A DNA stretch of 64,000 nt from Paenibacillus graminis (GTDB lineage Bacteria > Bacillota > Bacilli > Paenibacillales > Paenibacillaceae): positions 5,828,001 to 5,892,000 of the forward strand of contig NZ_CP009287.1 of the NCBI RefSeq assembly GCF_000758705.1, read 5' to 3'. Of this stretch, positions 26,533-35,998 are shown in pieces. Numbering within the stretch: position 1 is the stretch's first letter; every line of letters starts with the position of its first letter. The notes beneath the pieces are model-generated. The model ran no database searches, was not told the DNA's origin, and saw nothing but the letters and a program-made list of their open reading frames with translations. A program made the position numbers and the translations under genes.

Positions 26533-27516
26533 ATGGCCAACATCAAAGAAATCGCCCGCATTGCCGGGGTTTCCGTAACCACTGTATCCCGTGTGCTGAA
26601 CAATCATCCTTATGTAAGCAAGGACAAAAGAACCGCTGTACTGGAAACCATAGAACAGTTGAACTATACACGCAATATGAACGCTGTCCATCTGATCACT
26701 GGCCGTACCGGGGCGGTAGCGGTGATTTTGCCGTTCATCAATTCTTTTTATTTCTCAGTGGTGATGGACGGGCTGGCTCAGGCAGCGCTGGCTGCACAGT
26801 ACCGGCTGATTTTGTGCCAGACCAACTACGTCCCTGAAGAAGAGCTAAAGGTTCTGGACATGCTGCGCAACAAGGAAATTGACGGGGTAATCATTGTGTC
26901 CACTGCGCTGAAGCCGGAAGTCATCGAACCCTATACAATTTACGGACCGGTTGTAACCTGCCAGAATAGCGGGGAGCGCCGCTTCTCTTCTGTATATATA
27001 GAGCAATATGCTGCTTTTCGCCATGGTCTGGAGTATCTCTACGGCAAGGGACACCGCCGGATTGGTTATTGCGAGGGCCGTCAGAACGGCAGCAGCGCCT
27101 CCATCCGCCAGAACGCTTTCCGGGACTTTCTTGCTGAAAAAGGCCTGCTCTTTGATCCGGAATGGATGATCTTTGACTGTATACGTGAAGAGGATGGTGC
27201 GGCAGTAGCCCGGCGGCTGCTCGGTAAAACGGATAGGTCAAGCCGCCCGGAGGCGATGATTATTTCAGGAGATCATGTGGCCGCAGGCTTGATTATCGAA
27301 GCCCGCAAACACGGCCTGAATATCCCGGAGGACCTCGCGGTGATGGGCTTCGACAACCAGCCGATCGGACGGCTGCTCGGGATCACGACGATCGACAATC
27401 AGCTCTATCAGATGGGCGAAGCCGCCTTCGGGATTATTCATGAGCACATTAACGGCAGCAGCCTTCCGGTGACACGCAAGCTGGAGTACCGGATTATCGA
27501 GCGGTCCACGGTATAA
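26533..27516 (+). CDS. LacI-family transcriptional regulator
   Basis: A 327-residue regulator with the LacI headpiece NIKEIARIAGVSVTTVSRVLNNHPYVS, hinge, and periplasmic-binding-like sugar domain (GAVAVILPFINSFYFSVVMDGL; VMGFDNQPIGRLLGITTIDN). ATG 26533 follows AGGAGG. No sugar genes lie beside it, so its targets are elsewhere or it responds as an orphan regulator. Confidence 0.93.
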   Translation: MANIKEIARIAGVSVTTVSRVLNNHPYVSKDKRTAVLETIEQLNYTRNMNAVHLITGRTGAVAVILPFINSFYFSVVMDGLAQAALAAQYRLILCQTNYVPEEELKVLDMLRNKEIDGVIIVSTALKPEVIEPYTIYGPVVTCQNSGERRFSSVYIEQYAAFRHGLEYLYGKGHRRIGYCEGRQNGSSASIRQNAFRDFLAEKGLLFDPEWMIFDCIREEDGAAVARRLLGKTDRSSRPEAMIISGDHVAAGLIIEARKHGLNIPEDLAVMGFDNQPIGRLLGITTIDNQLYQMGEAAFGIIHEHINGSSLPVTRKLEYRIIERSTV

Positions 27517-28262
27517 GGGCGGAAGTCCTCAGGCTTGAGGCATCGCTGGCAGACTTTGAGTGACTATAGACAACTTCGAATGCTTTTTCTGCAACAGATC
27601 TGCTTCCAAACGGAGGATAATTACGCTTCTGCTGCACTATGTGCAATAGCTCTCGCCAAAAAGAATGATTTAAGACTACCGTATGCCAATCCTTTCAGGG
27701 CTGAGGTCCGGGAAAAAGACTAGACTGAGCTGGTTCTGACCTGGAGGAGATTCTGATTGTTGCAGCCAATCTGACGAATACATTGAATCCGTTGCATGGA
27801 TATTCATTGATCGATTTTTCGTTTAAAACATCTTATGGGACAACATATAAGGACGAATTACGCTATGCGTTTAATGAATGGATACAGTCTGGTAATGAAA
27901 ACATCCCGACTATTATTCAGGATAGGTTCAATAAGCGACCTAAAACATTATCTATGATCAATTTGTTTAATAGCTGAATGCACTGGTATGCGAGGCGAGT
28001 CTCCGCTCTGTTCGTGCTTAAACAGATCCGCTTCGCGTTTGCCGGCCTGCTTCCGCCCGAATTCCTGCTTGGCTTCCGGGCATCCGGTCAAATGACTCGC
28101 TCTACGCGCACTAGAACATCCACATTTCTCCACTCATTACAGTTTACTTTTTTCTCCCCCTTCCTCCGGTCTATCTCCCTTTTTCTTTTGCTTCTAGTCT
28201 AAGATTCCCTCCGCCTCTTTTATTTGGCCTATTCGTGTGAGATTTTTGTGGAATGAGATGTC
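27517..28262. other. Long gap with a possible gene remnant
   Basis: About 750 bases with no intact gene. A plus-strand frame open from 27729 to 27977 (GYSLIDFSFKTSYGTTYKDE..., ending MINLFNS) has protein-like composition and AT-richer base use than its surroundings, but begins right after a stop with no good start. It may be the 3' end of a decayed gene. The rest shows no RNA gene or clear repeat. Confidence 0.35.
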
Positions 28263-28278
28263 AGTGATGTAAATCACA
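28263..28278 (+). promoter_or_regulatory. Candidate Crp/Fnr-type site upstream of efeO
   Basis: AGTGATGTAAATCACA fits TGTGA-N6-TCACA with one mismatch. It lies just upstream of the -35 box, centred near -51 from the predicted start. Fnr/Crp-family control of iron uptake by oxygen status is plausible but unproven. Confidence 0.5.
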
Positions 28279-28286
28279 TTTTTATA

Positions 28287-28344
28287 TTGACAGTCTACGG
28301 GCGGGCAATTATGATAAATCCAGCAATAGTGATAACGATTATCA
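28287..28344 (+). promoter_or_regulatory. Sigma-A promoter and Fur box of efeOBU
   Basis: TTGACA (28287-28292) and TATGAT (28310-28315) are 17 bases apart. TGATAACGATTATCA at 28330-28344 matches the 7-1-7 Fur box with one mismatch and covers the first transcribed bases, so Fur-Fe2+ would repress the operon. Confidence 0.88.
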
Positions 28345-28372
28345 TTTGCATATATAAAGAGGGGTGTTCTTA

Positions 28373-29266
28373 GTGAAGTTTAGTTATGCGTTTCCTGCGG
28401 GCCTGCTTGCAGCCTCCATTCTGTTCGCCGGCTGCGGCAATGACAATAACAGCAATAATAATGGAAATAATTCAGGAAATGAGTCAGCCGCCACTGCCGC
28501 TGCTGCAACGAATGCTCCTGCCGCTGCTGCTGCTTCAGCTGCCGACTTTACCTCTGCCATTGACCAATATCGCATTTATGTTATTGAACAATGCGACGAG
28601 TTTGTGAAGCAGACAGAAGCTTTTACCCATGCCGTCAAGACCGGCAAGCTTGAAGATGCCAAAGCTCTATACGCTCCAGCCCGCATGTATTACGAACGGA
28701 TCGAACCAATCGCTGAGGCGCTTGGAGATCTGGACCCGAATATCGATGCCCGTGAGAATGATGTGGACCCGGCTGAATGGCGCGGCTTCCATAAGATTGA
28801 GCAAGCCCTCTGGCAGAACAGCACTACCGGCGGGATGGCCGGGGTTGCCGATCAGCTGCTCAAGGATGCCCAGCTGCTTCGCGCCAAGGTCGAAACCGTG
28901 GACATCGACGAAAGCCTGCTTGTTACCGGGGCCGTTGAGCTGTTGAACGAGGTTTCTTCTTCCAAGGTAACGGGTGAGGAAGAGCGTTACTCCCATACGG
29001 ACCTGTATGATTTTGTGGCTAATGTGGAAGGGGCACAGAAGATTTACGAGCTGCTGAAACCTGAGTTGACTAAAAAAGATCCTTCACTTGCGCAAACGAT
29101 CGGCGAACGGTTCGATGCGCTGCTGGCCGAGCTGGCTCCTTTTAAATCCGGCGACGGCTACGTTTCCTACGAAACGCTGAAGGAAGATGAAGTGCGTAAA
29201 TTAAGCCAGAATTTGGATGCTTTAGCGGAGCCCCTGTCCAATATGGGTACTATTTTAGGAGTGTGA
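28373..29266 (+). CDS. efeO: EfeO-like iron-binding lipoprotein
   Basis: A lipoprotein of about 297 residues with lipobox LFAGCG, an Asn/Ala-rich linker, and an M75/imelysin-type EfeO domain containing the HxxE motif (FHKIEQALW) and helical EEERYSHTDLYDFVANVEG. EfeO captures iron outside the membrane and hands it to EfeU. The start GTG 28373 is eight bases after GAGGGG; a GTG at 28364 touches that site. It lacks the N-terminal cupredoxin domain of E. coli EfeO. First gene of efeOBU. Confidence 0.9.
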   Translation: MKFSYAFPAGLLAASILFAGCGNDNNSNNNGNNSGNESAATAAAATNAPAAAAASAADFTSAIDQYRIYVIEQCDEFVKQTEAFTHAVKTGKLEDAKALYAPARMYYERIEPIAEALGDLDPNIDARENDVDPAEWRGFHKIEQALWQNSTTGGMAGVADQLLKDAQLLRAKVETVDIDESLLVTGAVELLNEVSSSKVTGEEERYSHTDLYDFVANVEGAQKIYELLKPELTKKDPSLAQTIGERFDALLAELAPFKSGDGYVSYETLKEDEVRKLSQNLDALAEPLSNMGTILGV

Positions 29267-29270
29267 CCGC

Positions 29271-30566
29271 ATGAAATCTAAGAATAGCAAGGATGCCCAA
29301 GGGGCACCCCTCTTCGATAAAAAACTAAGCCGCCGCGAGATGCTGCGGCTTACCGGCGCCTCCGGGCTCGGACTGCTGCTGGGCGGCGGCAGCGTTGGCG
29401 GCATCTTGGCGGCACGTGAAGCTACCGGTCAGGCAGCACCCGCTCCGCTAGTCTCCAATGCAGAGGTCATCCCGTTCTACGGGAGCCGTCAGGCCGGAAT
29501 TCTGACTCCTGCGCAGAACTTCCTGTGCTTTGCTGCGTTTGATCTGACGACCACCAAGCTGGCTGATGTCCAGAAGCTGTTCCAGTCCTGGACTGAAGCA
29601 GCTGCTGCCCTCACCTCCGGGAGCCTGATCGGCAGCGTCAATGACAACCCTAATCTGCCTCCTACCGATACCGGTGAGGCCGATGGGCTTACACCGTCCA
29701 AATGTACGCTTACTTTTGGGGTAGGACCTGCTATGTTCGACGGACGTTTCGGACTCGCGGCCAAACGCCCCTCCACGCTCGCCGATCTCCCTCCATTTGC
29801 GGGGGACAGCCTGGAACCGCAATGGTGCGGCGGTGATTTGTGCGTCCAGGCCTGCGCTGACGATATGCAGGTGGCATTCCACGCCATACGGAATCTCGCC
29901 CGCATTGCCAGAGGGACAGCGGTATTGCGCTGGACACAGGAAGGCTTTCAGCGCACAGGCAATGCCGACCCCAAAGGCGGCACTCCGCGCAATCTGCTTG
30001 GCTTCAAGGATGGTACAGGCAACCCTGATGTGACTAACGATTCCGAAATGCGCGAGGTGGTCTGGTGCGGCAGCGAAAGCCCCGCCTGGATGCAGGGCGG
30101 TACCTATATGGCTGTACGCCGTGTGCGCCTGCGCATTGAGGTGTGGGACCGTTCCACGTTAAGTGATCAGGAGGCTACCTTCGGCCGCCATCGCCAAACC
30201 GGCGCACCCATCGGAGCCACGGACGAATTTGCCAAGCTGAACCTCGATGCGGCGGACCCTGAAGGCAAACCCGTCATCCCGCCGGATTCCCACTCGGCAC
30301 TTGCCCACGGAGACGGCACGGTCAAAATGCTGCGCCGCTCCTACTCCTTTTCCAGCGGAATGGATCTTACCACCGGGCAGTTAGATGCGGGTCTGCTGTT
30401 CATCAGCTTCCAGAAGGATTTGGTGAAGCAGTTCGTGAGCATCCAGAAGCGCCTCTCCAAAAGCGACCGGCTGAACGAATATATGGTGCATACCGGGAGT
30501 GCGGTTTTTGCCTGCTTCCCGGGTGTGCGCGAAGGCGGCTATATCGGGGAAACTCTGCTCGGCTGA
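29271..30566 (+). CDS. efeB: EfeB, Tat-exported Dyp-type heme peroxidase
   Basis: A 431-residue DyP peroxidase. The twin-arginine signal LSRREMLRLTGAS near residue 20 predicts folded export by Tat. The DyP signature GFKDGTGNP with its distal Asp lies near residue 245; proximal heme residues follow in the C-terminal half. EfeB is thought to oxidise Fe2+ or release iron from heme at the outer membrane face. It sits four bases after efeO, with GGAG upstream of ATG 29271. Confidence 0.94.
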   Translation: MKSKNSKDAQGAPLFDKKLSRREMLRLTGASGLGLLLGGGSVGGILAAREATGQAAPAPLVSNAEVIPFYGSRQAGILTPAQNFLCFAAFDLTTTKLADVQKLFQSWTEAAAALTSGSLIGSVNDNPNLPPTDTGEADGLTPSKCTLTFGVGPAMFDGRFGLAAKRPSTLADLPPFAGDSLEPQWCGGDLCVQACADDMQVAFHAIRNLARIARGTAVLRWTQEGFQRTGNADPKGGTPRNLLGFKDGTGNPDVTNDSEMREVVWCGSESPAWMQGGTYMAVRRVRLRIEVWDRSTLSDQEATFGRHRQTGAPIGATDEFAKLNLDAADPEGKPVIPPDSHSALAHGDGTVKMLRRSYSFSSGMDLTTGQLDAGLLFISFQKDLVKQFVSIQKRLSKSDRLNEYMVHTGSAVFACFPGVREGGYIGETLLG

Positions 30567-30601
30567 GCGCAACAAAAACAGATAAACGGAGGTTCGTAGC
30601 A

Positions 30602-32608
30602 GTGAAGGAACGGGTACACACATCTATCGAAGCGCACAAGCCCTATTCCCGGCCTGCCCGGCTCAAATGGAAAGGGATGATTCCGATGCTGGCATCTACA
30701 CAGGATATGGAAAGAACCGCCCGGGAAGTCCAACCGCGGGAAAACTGCCCAAGTCTGACTGCAACGGAAACCCGCAGGTTGGAAAAACAAGTGAGACGGC
30801 GCACGGATAAGCCGGGGAAGATCGGGTTAATACAGGCAGCCGTGTTGCTAGGCTGCCTGTTCCTGCTGCTGCTCGGCCAGCCGGCAGCGGCAGCCCCGGC
30901 GGCGGAACCGCCGCTGGACGAGCTGCTGCCGCCGGTCGGCAGCGCGCTCGTCGAAGCCGGCCAGAGCCGCTGGGACGCGGCCGCCGCCGATCTCGACACG
31001 TTCGCCGCGCTGTGGCGCAGCGCGAACGCAGAGACGCCGGACCCGGCACTTGCCGGTCCGGCTGCCGCCGTGGACGCCGCACTCAAGGAAGCGGCGGACG
31101 CCCTTGAGGCAGGCGGCGGCACGCCCGCCTCAAAGGCACTGTCCACGCTAGCCAGAAGCGTGGATGCCTATGTGAGCGCCGCCTCCGGCACGGGCGGCGC
31201 GGATGCGGGCGCCGCCGGCCGCGAGGCGGCGGCGAAGCTGCTGCCCGCTGCCGAGCGCGTGCGCGAGGCGGCGCGCAGCGGGGACTTTGCGGCGGCCGCA
31301 GAAGCGTACCGCGCAGTAGTCAACGGCTGGACGCCGGCGGAGCGCGGCATCCGGGCTGATAATCCAGCGGTCTACGGCCTGCTGGAGACGAAAATGAGCC
31401 TGATGCGCATCTCGCTGCAGGCCGAGCCGCTGCGCGAAGAAGCAGCGCTCAAGGAAGCGGAGGCGCTCTACACTCTGCTGGCTGACTATAGTGAAGGCAA
31501 AGCCGTTGACACCGGCGGAACCTCCGCAGAACCGGCATCCATTGAAGGACTGATCGGCTACCTGAAACAGGCTTCTGCTGCAGCAACCGCCGGCGACAGT
31601 GCCGGAGCAGCAGGCATTATGGAGCAGTTCATCGCGGCCTGGCCTTCAGCCGAAGGTAAAGTGCAGATCGCTTCGCCCAAAGTCTATGCCAATATTGAAA
31701 ATGAGAGTGCAGCGGTCACCGGAGATCTGCTCTCCAATCCGCCCAAGCTGGAGCAGGCGCTGGCGGTTATGGACAACATGCTCTCGGAGCTGGCACCGCT
31801 GGCGGGAGAAACAAGCTATACCGCCTGGGATGCGGCATTGATTCTGCTCCGTGAGGGGCTGGAGGCTATTCTTGTGCTCGCCGCCCTCCTCTCCTATCTC
31901 AAACGGGACGGTACGCCCAGAACGCAGCGCTGGATCTGGTCCGGTGCCGCAACGGGACTTTTGGTAAGCATCCTGCTGGCGGTGATCTTAAGTCTAACCA
32001 TCTCTAAAGCGGCTTCCGGGGGTGCACGCGAGCTGATCGAAGGCATTACCGGGCTGGTTGCAGTGATAATGATGCTAACGATCGGACGCTGGCTGCATGG
32101 CAAATCCAATACCGCTGCCTGGAACAATTATGTAGGAGTACAGGTTGACGGGGCACTCGCCAAAGGCAATCTATGGTCCTTGTTTCTGGTAGCAGCCCTG
32201 GCAATTTTGCGTGAAGGTGCGGAAACGGCCATTTTCTATGTAGGAATGGCTCCCTCCATTACCGTCACGCAGCTGCTGCTTGGTATTGGAGGCGCTCTGG
32301 CGGCGCTGATCATTCTCGGATATGCCATCATCGCCTTGAGCGCCAAATTGCCGATTGCCGCTTTCTTCCGCATAGCCACAGTGCTCATCTACTATCTGGT
32401 GTTCCGCTTCCTCGGTGAGAGCATACACTCTCTCCAGGTAGCAGGCAGAGTTCCGGCACATGCGGAGGACGGCTTGCCTTCCATCGGCTGGCTCGGTGTA
32501 TATCCAACCTGGGAAACACTGGTGCCTCAGCTCATCATACTGGCCTTCATTCTCTGGGAGCTTCTGCGCAGCAGAACAGCTGCCGGCAAATCACGGACAG
32601 TGGAATAG
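30602..32608 (+). CDS. efeU: EfeU/FTR1-family iron permease with long N-terminal domain
   Basis: A fusion-type permease. The C-terminal half (from about residue 410) has seven membrane segments and both REXXE iron motifs, REGLEAILVLAAL and REGAETAIFYVG. The N-terminal half after a signal segment (GLIQAAVLLGCLFLLLLGQ, near residue 75) is an extracellular Ala-rich helical region with two similar halves (AERVREAARSGDFAAAAEAY), like the helical domain of Gram-positive FTR1 proteins. Its DNA at 30880-31350 is very GC-rich. GTG 30602 has GGAGG upstream but puts 70 residues ahead of the signal segment; GTG 30791 would give a normal signal peptide and is a real alternative. Confidence 0.92.
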   Translation: MKERVHTSIEAHKPYSRPARLKWKGMIPMLASTQDMERTAREVQPRENCPSLTATETRRLEKQVRRRTDKPGKIGLIQAAVLLGCLFLLLLGQPAAAAPAAEPPLDELLPPVGSALVEAGQSRWDAAAADLDTFAALWRSANAETPDPALAGPAAAVDAALKEAADALEAGGGTPASKALSTLARSVDAYVSAASGTGGADAGAAGREAAAKLLPAAERVREAARSGDFAAAAEAYRAVVNGWTPAERGIRADNPAVYGLLETKMSLMRISLQAEPLREEAALKEAEALYTLLADYSEGKAVDTGGTSAEPASIEGLIGYLKQASAAATAGDSAGAAGIMEQFIAAWPSAEGKVQIASPKVYANIENESAAVTGDLLSNPPKLEQALAVMDNMLSELAPLAGETSYTAWDAALILLREGLEAILVLAALLSYLKRDGTPRTQRWIWSGAATGLLVSILLAVILSLTISKAASGGARELIEGITGLVAVIMMLTIGRWLHGKSNTAAWNNYVGVQVDGALAKGNLWSLFLVAALAILREGAETAIFYVGMAPSITVTQLLLGIGGALAALIILGYAIIALSAKLPIAAFFRIATVLIYYLVFRFLGESIHSLQVAGRVPAHAEDGLPSIGWLGVYPTWETLVPQLIILAFILWELLRSRTAAGKSRTVE

Positions 32609-32729
32609 CGGCTGTATTACTAAAAATGCCTTCCCTTCCTAAGCCCCCATTGTATTTGATACAGTTACACTTAGACAGTTAGATTAGCAGCTGGAAGATG
32701 AACTTTTCAGAATCCACTTCTCATATCCC

Positions 32730-32791
32730 CCTCCATGGAGCGGCAGCTGGCGGACAACAAATCCTCTGCCTGCGCTCCATGGAGGTTTTTT
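32730..32791 (+). terminator. Terminator after efeU
   Basis: CCTCCATGGAGCG and CGCTCCATGGAGG arms extend into GCAG/CTGC, followed by seven Ts. Each arm contains the self-complementary decamer CTCCATGGAG. Confidence 0.88.
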
Positions 32792-32962
32792 GCTAGTTCT
32801 GGCGGACACCAGCGCTGTAGTCGGGCTGAAGGTTCAACAGGCCACTTTACTAAGCAGATAAAGACGGCCCGAGGCTTGAATGCTGTACTCTAAATGGATA
32901 TGGCATACTAGCAAGTCAAAATCCCTCTTGCAACCTTAGGGGTTTTGCCTTATTCTATTCAT

Positions 32963-33007
32963 GAAAATAATTTTCTTATATTGTGCATTAATAATAAAAA
33001 TAATTTC
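32963..33007 (+). promoter_or_regulatory. Candidate RpiR operators ahead of rpiR-nagB-nagA
   Basis: A perfect 6-1-6 palindrome GAAAATAATTTTC (32963-32975) recurs in part as AAAAATAATTTC (32996-33007), 33 bases apart (about three helical turns). Such sites fit the A/T-rich palindromes bound by RpiR/MurR regulators. Assignment is by position and symmetry only. Confidence 0.5.
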
Positions 33008-33035
33008 ACAACGCTAAAGAAAAGAAGGTGGAGCG

Positions 33036-33914
33036 ATGTCTCCTATTCTGTATGCTTTGGAGCATGAGAAATCCAAGCTGTCACAGATGGAGCGTAAGCT
33101 GGCGGAACGGATTCTGGCCTCTCCCGGAGAAATAGTCCATATGGGCATCACAGAGCTGGCAGAACAATGCGGTATCAGCCCTGCTACGATTACAAGGTTC
33201 TGCAAGGTTCTGCATTTCAAAGGATTCCCGGATTTCAAGGTCAAGCTGGCGGCGGAGATTGCCCACAACGATGGCTCTCCGGAAGGCAGCGGGTCCTCTT
33301 ATCAGGATGTTGTCGCGGGCAATCCGCTTTCGGTGATTGTGGAAGCGATGCAGGCCAATCATCTGGCTTCCATCCGTGATACCACTTCCCTCCTTGACTT
33401 TGATCGGCTGCAGAGCGCTATAGATGTATTATGCCGGGCGCGGCGGGTGGATATGTACGGGATGGCTACCTCTTCGATCGTGGCCCAGGATTTCTATCAG
33501 AAGCTGATCCGCATTGGCGTGAACTGTACCGCTTTTGCTGATTCGCATATGCAGATTACGTCCGCTTCTTCGCTTCAGGAAGGTGATGTGGCGTTCGCAG
33601 TCTCCTATTCCGGGGAAACCCCGGAAACGATTGATGCCTTAAGCTGTGCCGCCGCGAGCGGGGCGGCTACGATCTCGCTTACCTCTTACGGCAGCAGTTC
33701 ACTGGCTACTCTTGCCGACATCCCGTTGTTCTCTTCCTCACTTGAGCAAGGGATGCGGCGGGGCGACATGGCTTCACGGATCGCCCAGCTGCATATCATT
33801 GATATTTTGTTCACCGGAATGGTCAGCACACGGTTTGGAGATTTCATTCCCAAGCTGGAGCAGTCTTATTTGAATGTCCAACATTACCGTCACAAACGGG
33901 GAGGCCAATCTTAA
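33036..33914 (+). CDS. RpiR/MurR-family regulator with SIS domain
   Basis: A 292-residue regulator with an N-terminal helix-turn-helix (ITELAEQCGISPATITRFCKVL) and a C-terminal SIS sugar-phosphate domain (FAVSYSGETPETIDAL). AGGTGGAG lies four bases from ATG 33036. The nagB start overlaps its stop, so it likely controls the amino-sugar operon in response to GlcNAc-6-P, glucosamine-6-P or MurNAc-6-P. Confidence 0.92.
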   Translation: MSPILYALEHEKSKLSQMERKLAERILASPGEIVHMGITELAEQCGISPATITRFCKVLHFKGFPDFKVKLAAEIAHNDGSPEGSGSSYQDVVAGNPLSVIVEAMQANHLASIRDTTSLLDFDRLQSAIDVLCRARRVDMYGMATSSIVAQDFYQKLIRIGVNCTAFADSHMQITSASSLQEGDVAFAVSYSGETPETIDALSCAAASGAATISLTSYGSSSLATLADIPLFSSSLEQGMRRGDMASRIAQLHIIDILFTGMVSTRFGDFIPKLEQSYLNVQHYRHKRGGQS

Positions 33915-34642
33915 TGAATATTTTGAAATTTAAAAGTGATGAAGACTTCGCGGAAACCGGAGCCAATCTGATTGTCAGCCTGCTGCAGAGCAATCCCAAG
34001 GCTGTGCTGGGCCTTGCTACCGGAAGCTCGCCGGTTGGCGTCTATGCCAAGCTGGTGGAAATGCATGCCAAAGGCATCGTCAGCTTCGCCAAGGCGTCGT
34101 CCTACAATCTGGATGAATACGTTGGATTGCCTGTTGATCATCCGCAGAGCTACCGCAGCTTCATGAATGAGCATCTGTTCAATCACATTGATATTGACCC
34201 GGCCAAAACACATGTTCCGAATGGCAACGCGGCTGATCTTGAAGCGGAATGTCTTGCCTACGACAAGCTGCTGGAAGAAGGCGGTCCGGTGGATCTGCAA
34301 ATTCTGGGAATCGGCAGCAATGGCCATATTGGCTTCAATGAGCCGGATGCCAGCCTTACCAGCGGCACGCATGTCGTTGACCTGCTGCCGGAGACACTGG
34401 AAGCCAATGCCCGCTTCTTCGACAGCCGGGAAGATGTTCCCCGGCAGGCGGTTACCATGGGGATTGGCGGTATTCTTAAGGCGCGGCAAATTGTTCTGCT
34501 GGTGCGCGGCGAAGAGAAAGCGGAGGCGGTAAAACATGCGCTTGAGGGGCCGATTACGACACAATGTCCGGCTTCCCTGCTACAGAGCCATCCCAATGTC
34601 GTTGTACTGCTCGATGAAGGGGCGGCAAAATGGCTGAAATAA
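33914..34642 (+). CDS. nagB: NagB, glucosamine-6-phosphate deaminase
   Basis: A 242-residue enzyme converting glucosamine-6-phosphate to fructose-6-phosphate and ammonia. Family motifs include GLATGSSPVGVYAKLV, the catalytic YNLDEYVGL, and GIGSNGHIGFNEP. It lacks the allosteric C-terminal extension of E. coli NagB, as usual in Firmicutes. It overlaps rpiR by one base and nagA by 13. Confidence 0.96.
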   Translation: MNILKFKSDEDFAETGANLIVSLLQSNPKAVLGLATGSSPVGVYAKLVEMHAKGIVSFAKASSYNLDEYVGLPVDHPQSYRSFMNEHLFNHIDIDPAKTHVPNGNAADLEAECLAYDKLLEEGGPVDLQILGIGSNGHIGFNEPDASLTSGTHVVDLLPETLEANARFFDSREDVPRQAVTMGIGGILKARQIVLLVRGEEKAEAVKHALEGPITTQCPASLLQSHPNVVVLLDEGAAKWLK

Positions 34643-35832
34643 CAATCACTACAGGTCAACTGCTGTTTGGAAAAGTGCTGACACCGGCAGGGATCATCCA
34701 GGAGGGCGTGGTTGCTGTATCGGAGGAGGCCATTCATTATGCCGGGGAAGCCGCTTGGCTGCCGGAAGCTTATGCCGGATGGCCCGCCGGCAGCGACAAA
34801 ACCGGCGGCAGCCTGTTGATTCCAGGATTTGTTGATGTGCATGTGCATGGCGGAGACGGCTGTGATTTCATGTACGCAGATGCAGAGGCTCTGAAGAAGA
34901 TCACCCGGTATCATGCTTCACAGGGTACAACCACCATGCTGGCCACCACCATGACAGCGGGCAAAAAGGATATTGACCGGGTGCTTTCAGAGGTTCACAA
35001 CTTCCGCTGCGCCCCAATGCCCTTTGCCCAGCTGGCAGGCGTTCATCTGGAAGGCCCGTTCATCAGCCCCAAGTGGTCAGGAGCGCAGAACCCCGAGCAT
35101 ATTGTTCCCGCCAATATTGAATGGCTGGAGCAGTGGGAAGCTTTGTATCCGGGATTAATCCGGCAGGTAACCATCGCTCCGGAAGGGGAAGGGGCGCTTA
35201 AGGCCATTACCTGGCTCCGGAAGCATGGAGTCACCGCAGCGCTTGGACATACGAACGCTTCCTTTGAAGAGGTTATCGCCGCCGCCGATGCCGGACTGAA
35301 TCAGGCTGTGCATATGTTCAATGCGATGACCCCGCTCCATCACCGCAAGCCCGGAGCGGCGGGCGCCATTCTGTTCGATGCGCGCATCCGCGCAGAGATT
35401 ATTGCCGACGGGATTCATGTGCATCCGGCAGCCATCGCTGTGCTCTCCCGGCTCAAGAAAGAAGGCAATCTGCTGCTGATTACAGATGCCATGTCGGCGA
35501 CCGGCCTCAGTGACGGCGAATATACCATCGGGGATCTTCCTGTTCTGGTCCGTGACGGAGTCGCCAGACTCAAGGAGAATCCGGAAGCCCTCGCGGGCAG
35601 TACGCTGACCATGATCCGGGGGTTCCGCTACCTGGTACAGGAGGTCGGCCTGACTCTGGAGGAAGCCTCCAGAGCCGCCAGCCTGACCCCCGCTGAGGCC
35701 CTCGGCCTGGAGCGGTCCATCGGAACATTGGAAGCCGGAAAACGCGGCGATATCCTGCTGCTGGACAATGAGCTGAACCTGCATGGAGTCTGGATTAAGG
35801 GACATAAAATGGCTGATCCTCAACTGCCCTGA
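34630..35832 (+). CDS. nagA: NagA, N-acetylglucosamine-6-phosphate deacetylase
   Basis: A 400-residue amidohydrolase that removes acetate from GlcNAc-6-phosphate, feeding NagB. Metal and catalytic motifs: PGFVDVHVHGGDG, GVHLEGPFIS, GHTNASFEE, HMFNAMTPLHHRKPG and the catalytic Asp in LITDAMSATG. ATG 34630 overlaps nagB. A terminator follows at 35841. Confidence 0.96.
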   Translation: MAEITITTGQLLFGKVLTPAGIIQEGVVAVSEEAIHYAGEAAWLPEAYAGWPAGSDKTGGSLLIPGFVDVHVHGGDGCDFMYADAEALKKITRYHASQGTTTMLATTMTAGKKDIDRVLSEVHNFRCAPMPFAQLAGVHLEGPFISPKWSGAQNPEHIVPANIEWLEQWEALYPGLIRQVTIAPEGEGALKAITWLRKHGVTAALGHTNASFEEVIAAADAGLNQAVHMFNAMTPLHHRKPGAAGAILFDARIRAEIIADGIHVHPAAIAVLSRLKKEGNLLLITDAMSATGLSDGEYTIGDLPVLVRDGVARLKENPEALAGSTLTMIRGFRYLVQEVGLTLEEASRAASLTPAEALGLERSIGTLEAGKRGDILLLDNELNLHGVWIKGHKMADPQLP

Positions 35833-35840
35833 TTCATCAA

Positions 35841-35885
35841 GACAGCCCCGCGCCCGGTGTTAGATGCCGGAGGGGGCTGTTTTTC
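35841..35885 (+). terminator. Terminator of the nag operon
   Basis: ACAGCCCC (35842-35849) pairs with GGGGCTGT (35873-35880), followed by TTTTT. Confidence 0.88.
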
Positions 35886-35998
35886 TGATATTTGTATTTA
35901 TAGTCCGGAATAATCTGTCCCTTAAATAAGAATACTTAACAGAAGCTCAGCAATTGGCAATCATAGTATCCTTCCTGGAACAGACCTTTGGATGAAAA

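Noticed and set aside
27535..27723. 62-codon plus-strand frame after the lacI-type gene
   Set aside because: No ribosome site and no protein-like pattern; resembles intergenic sequence.
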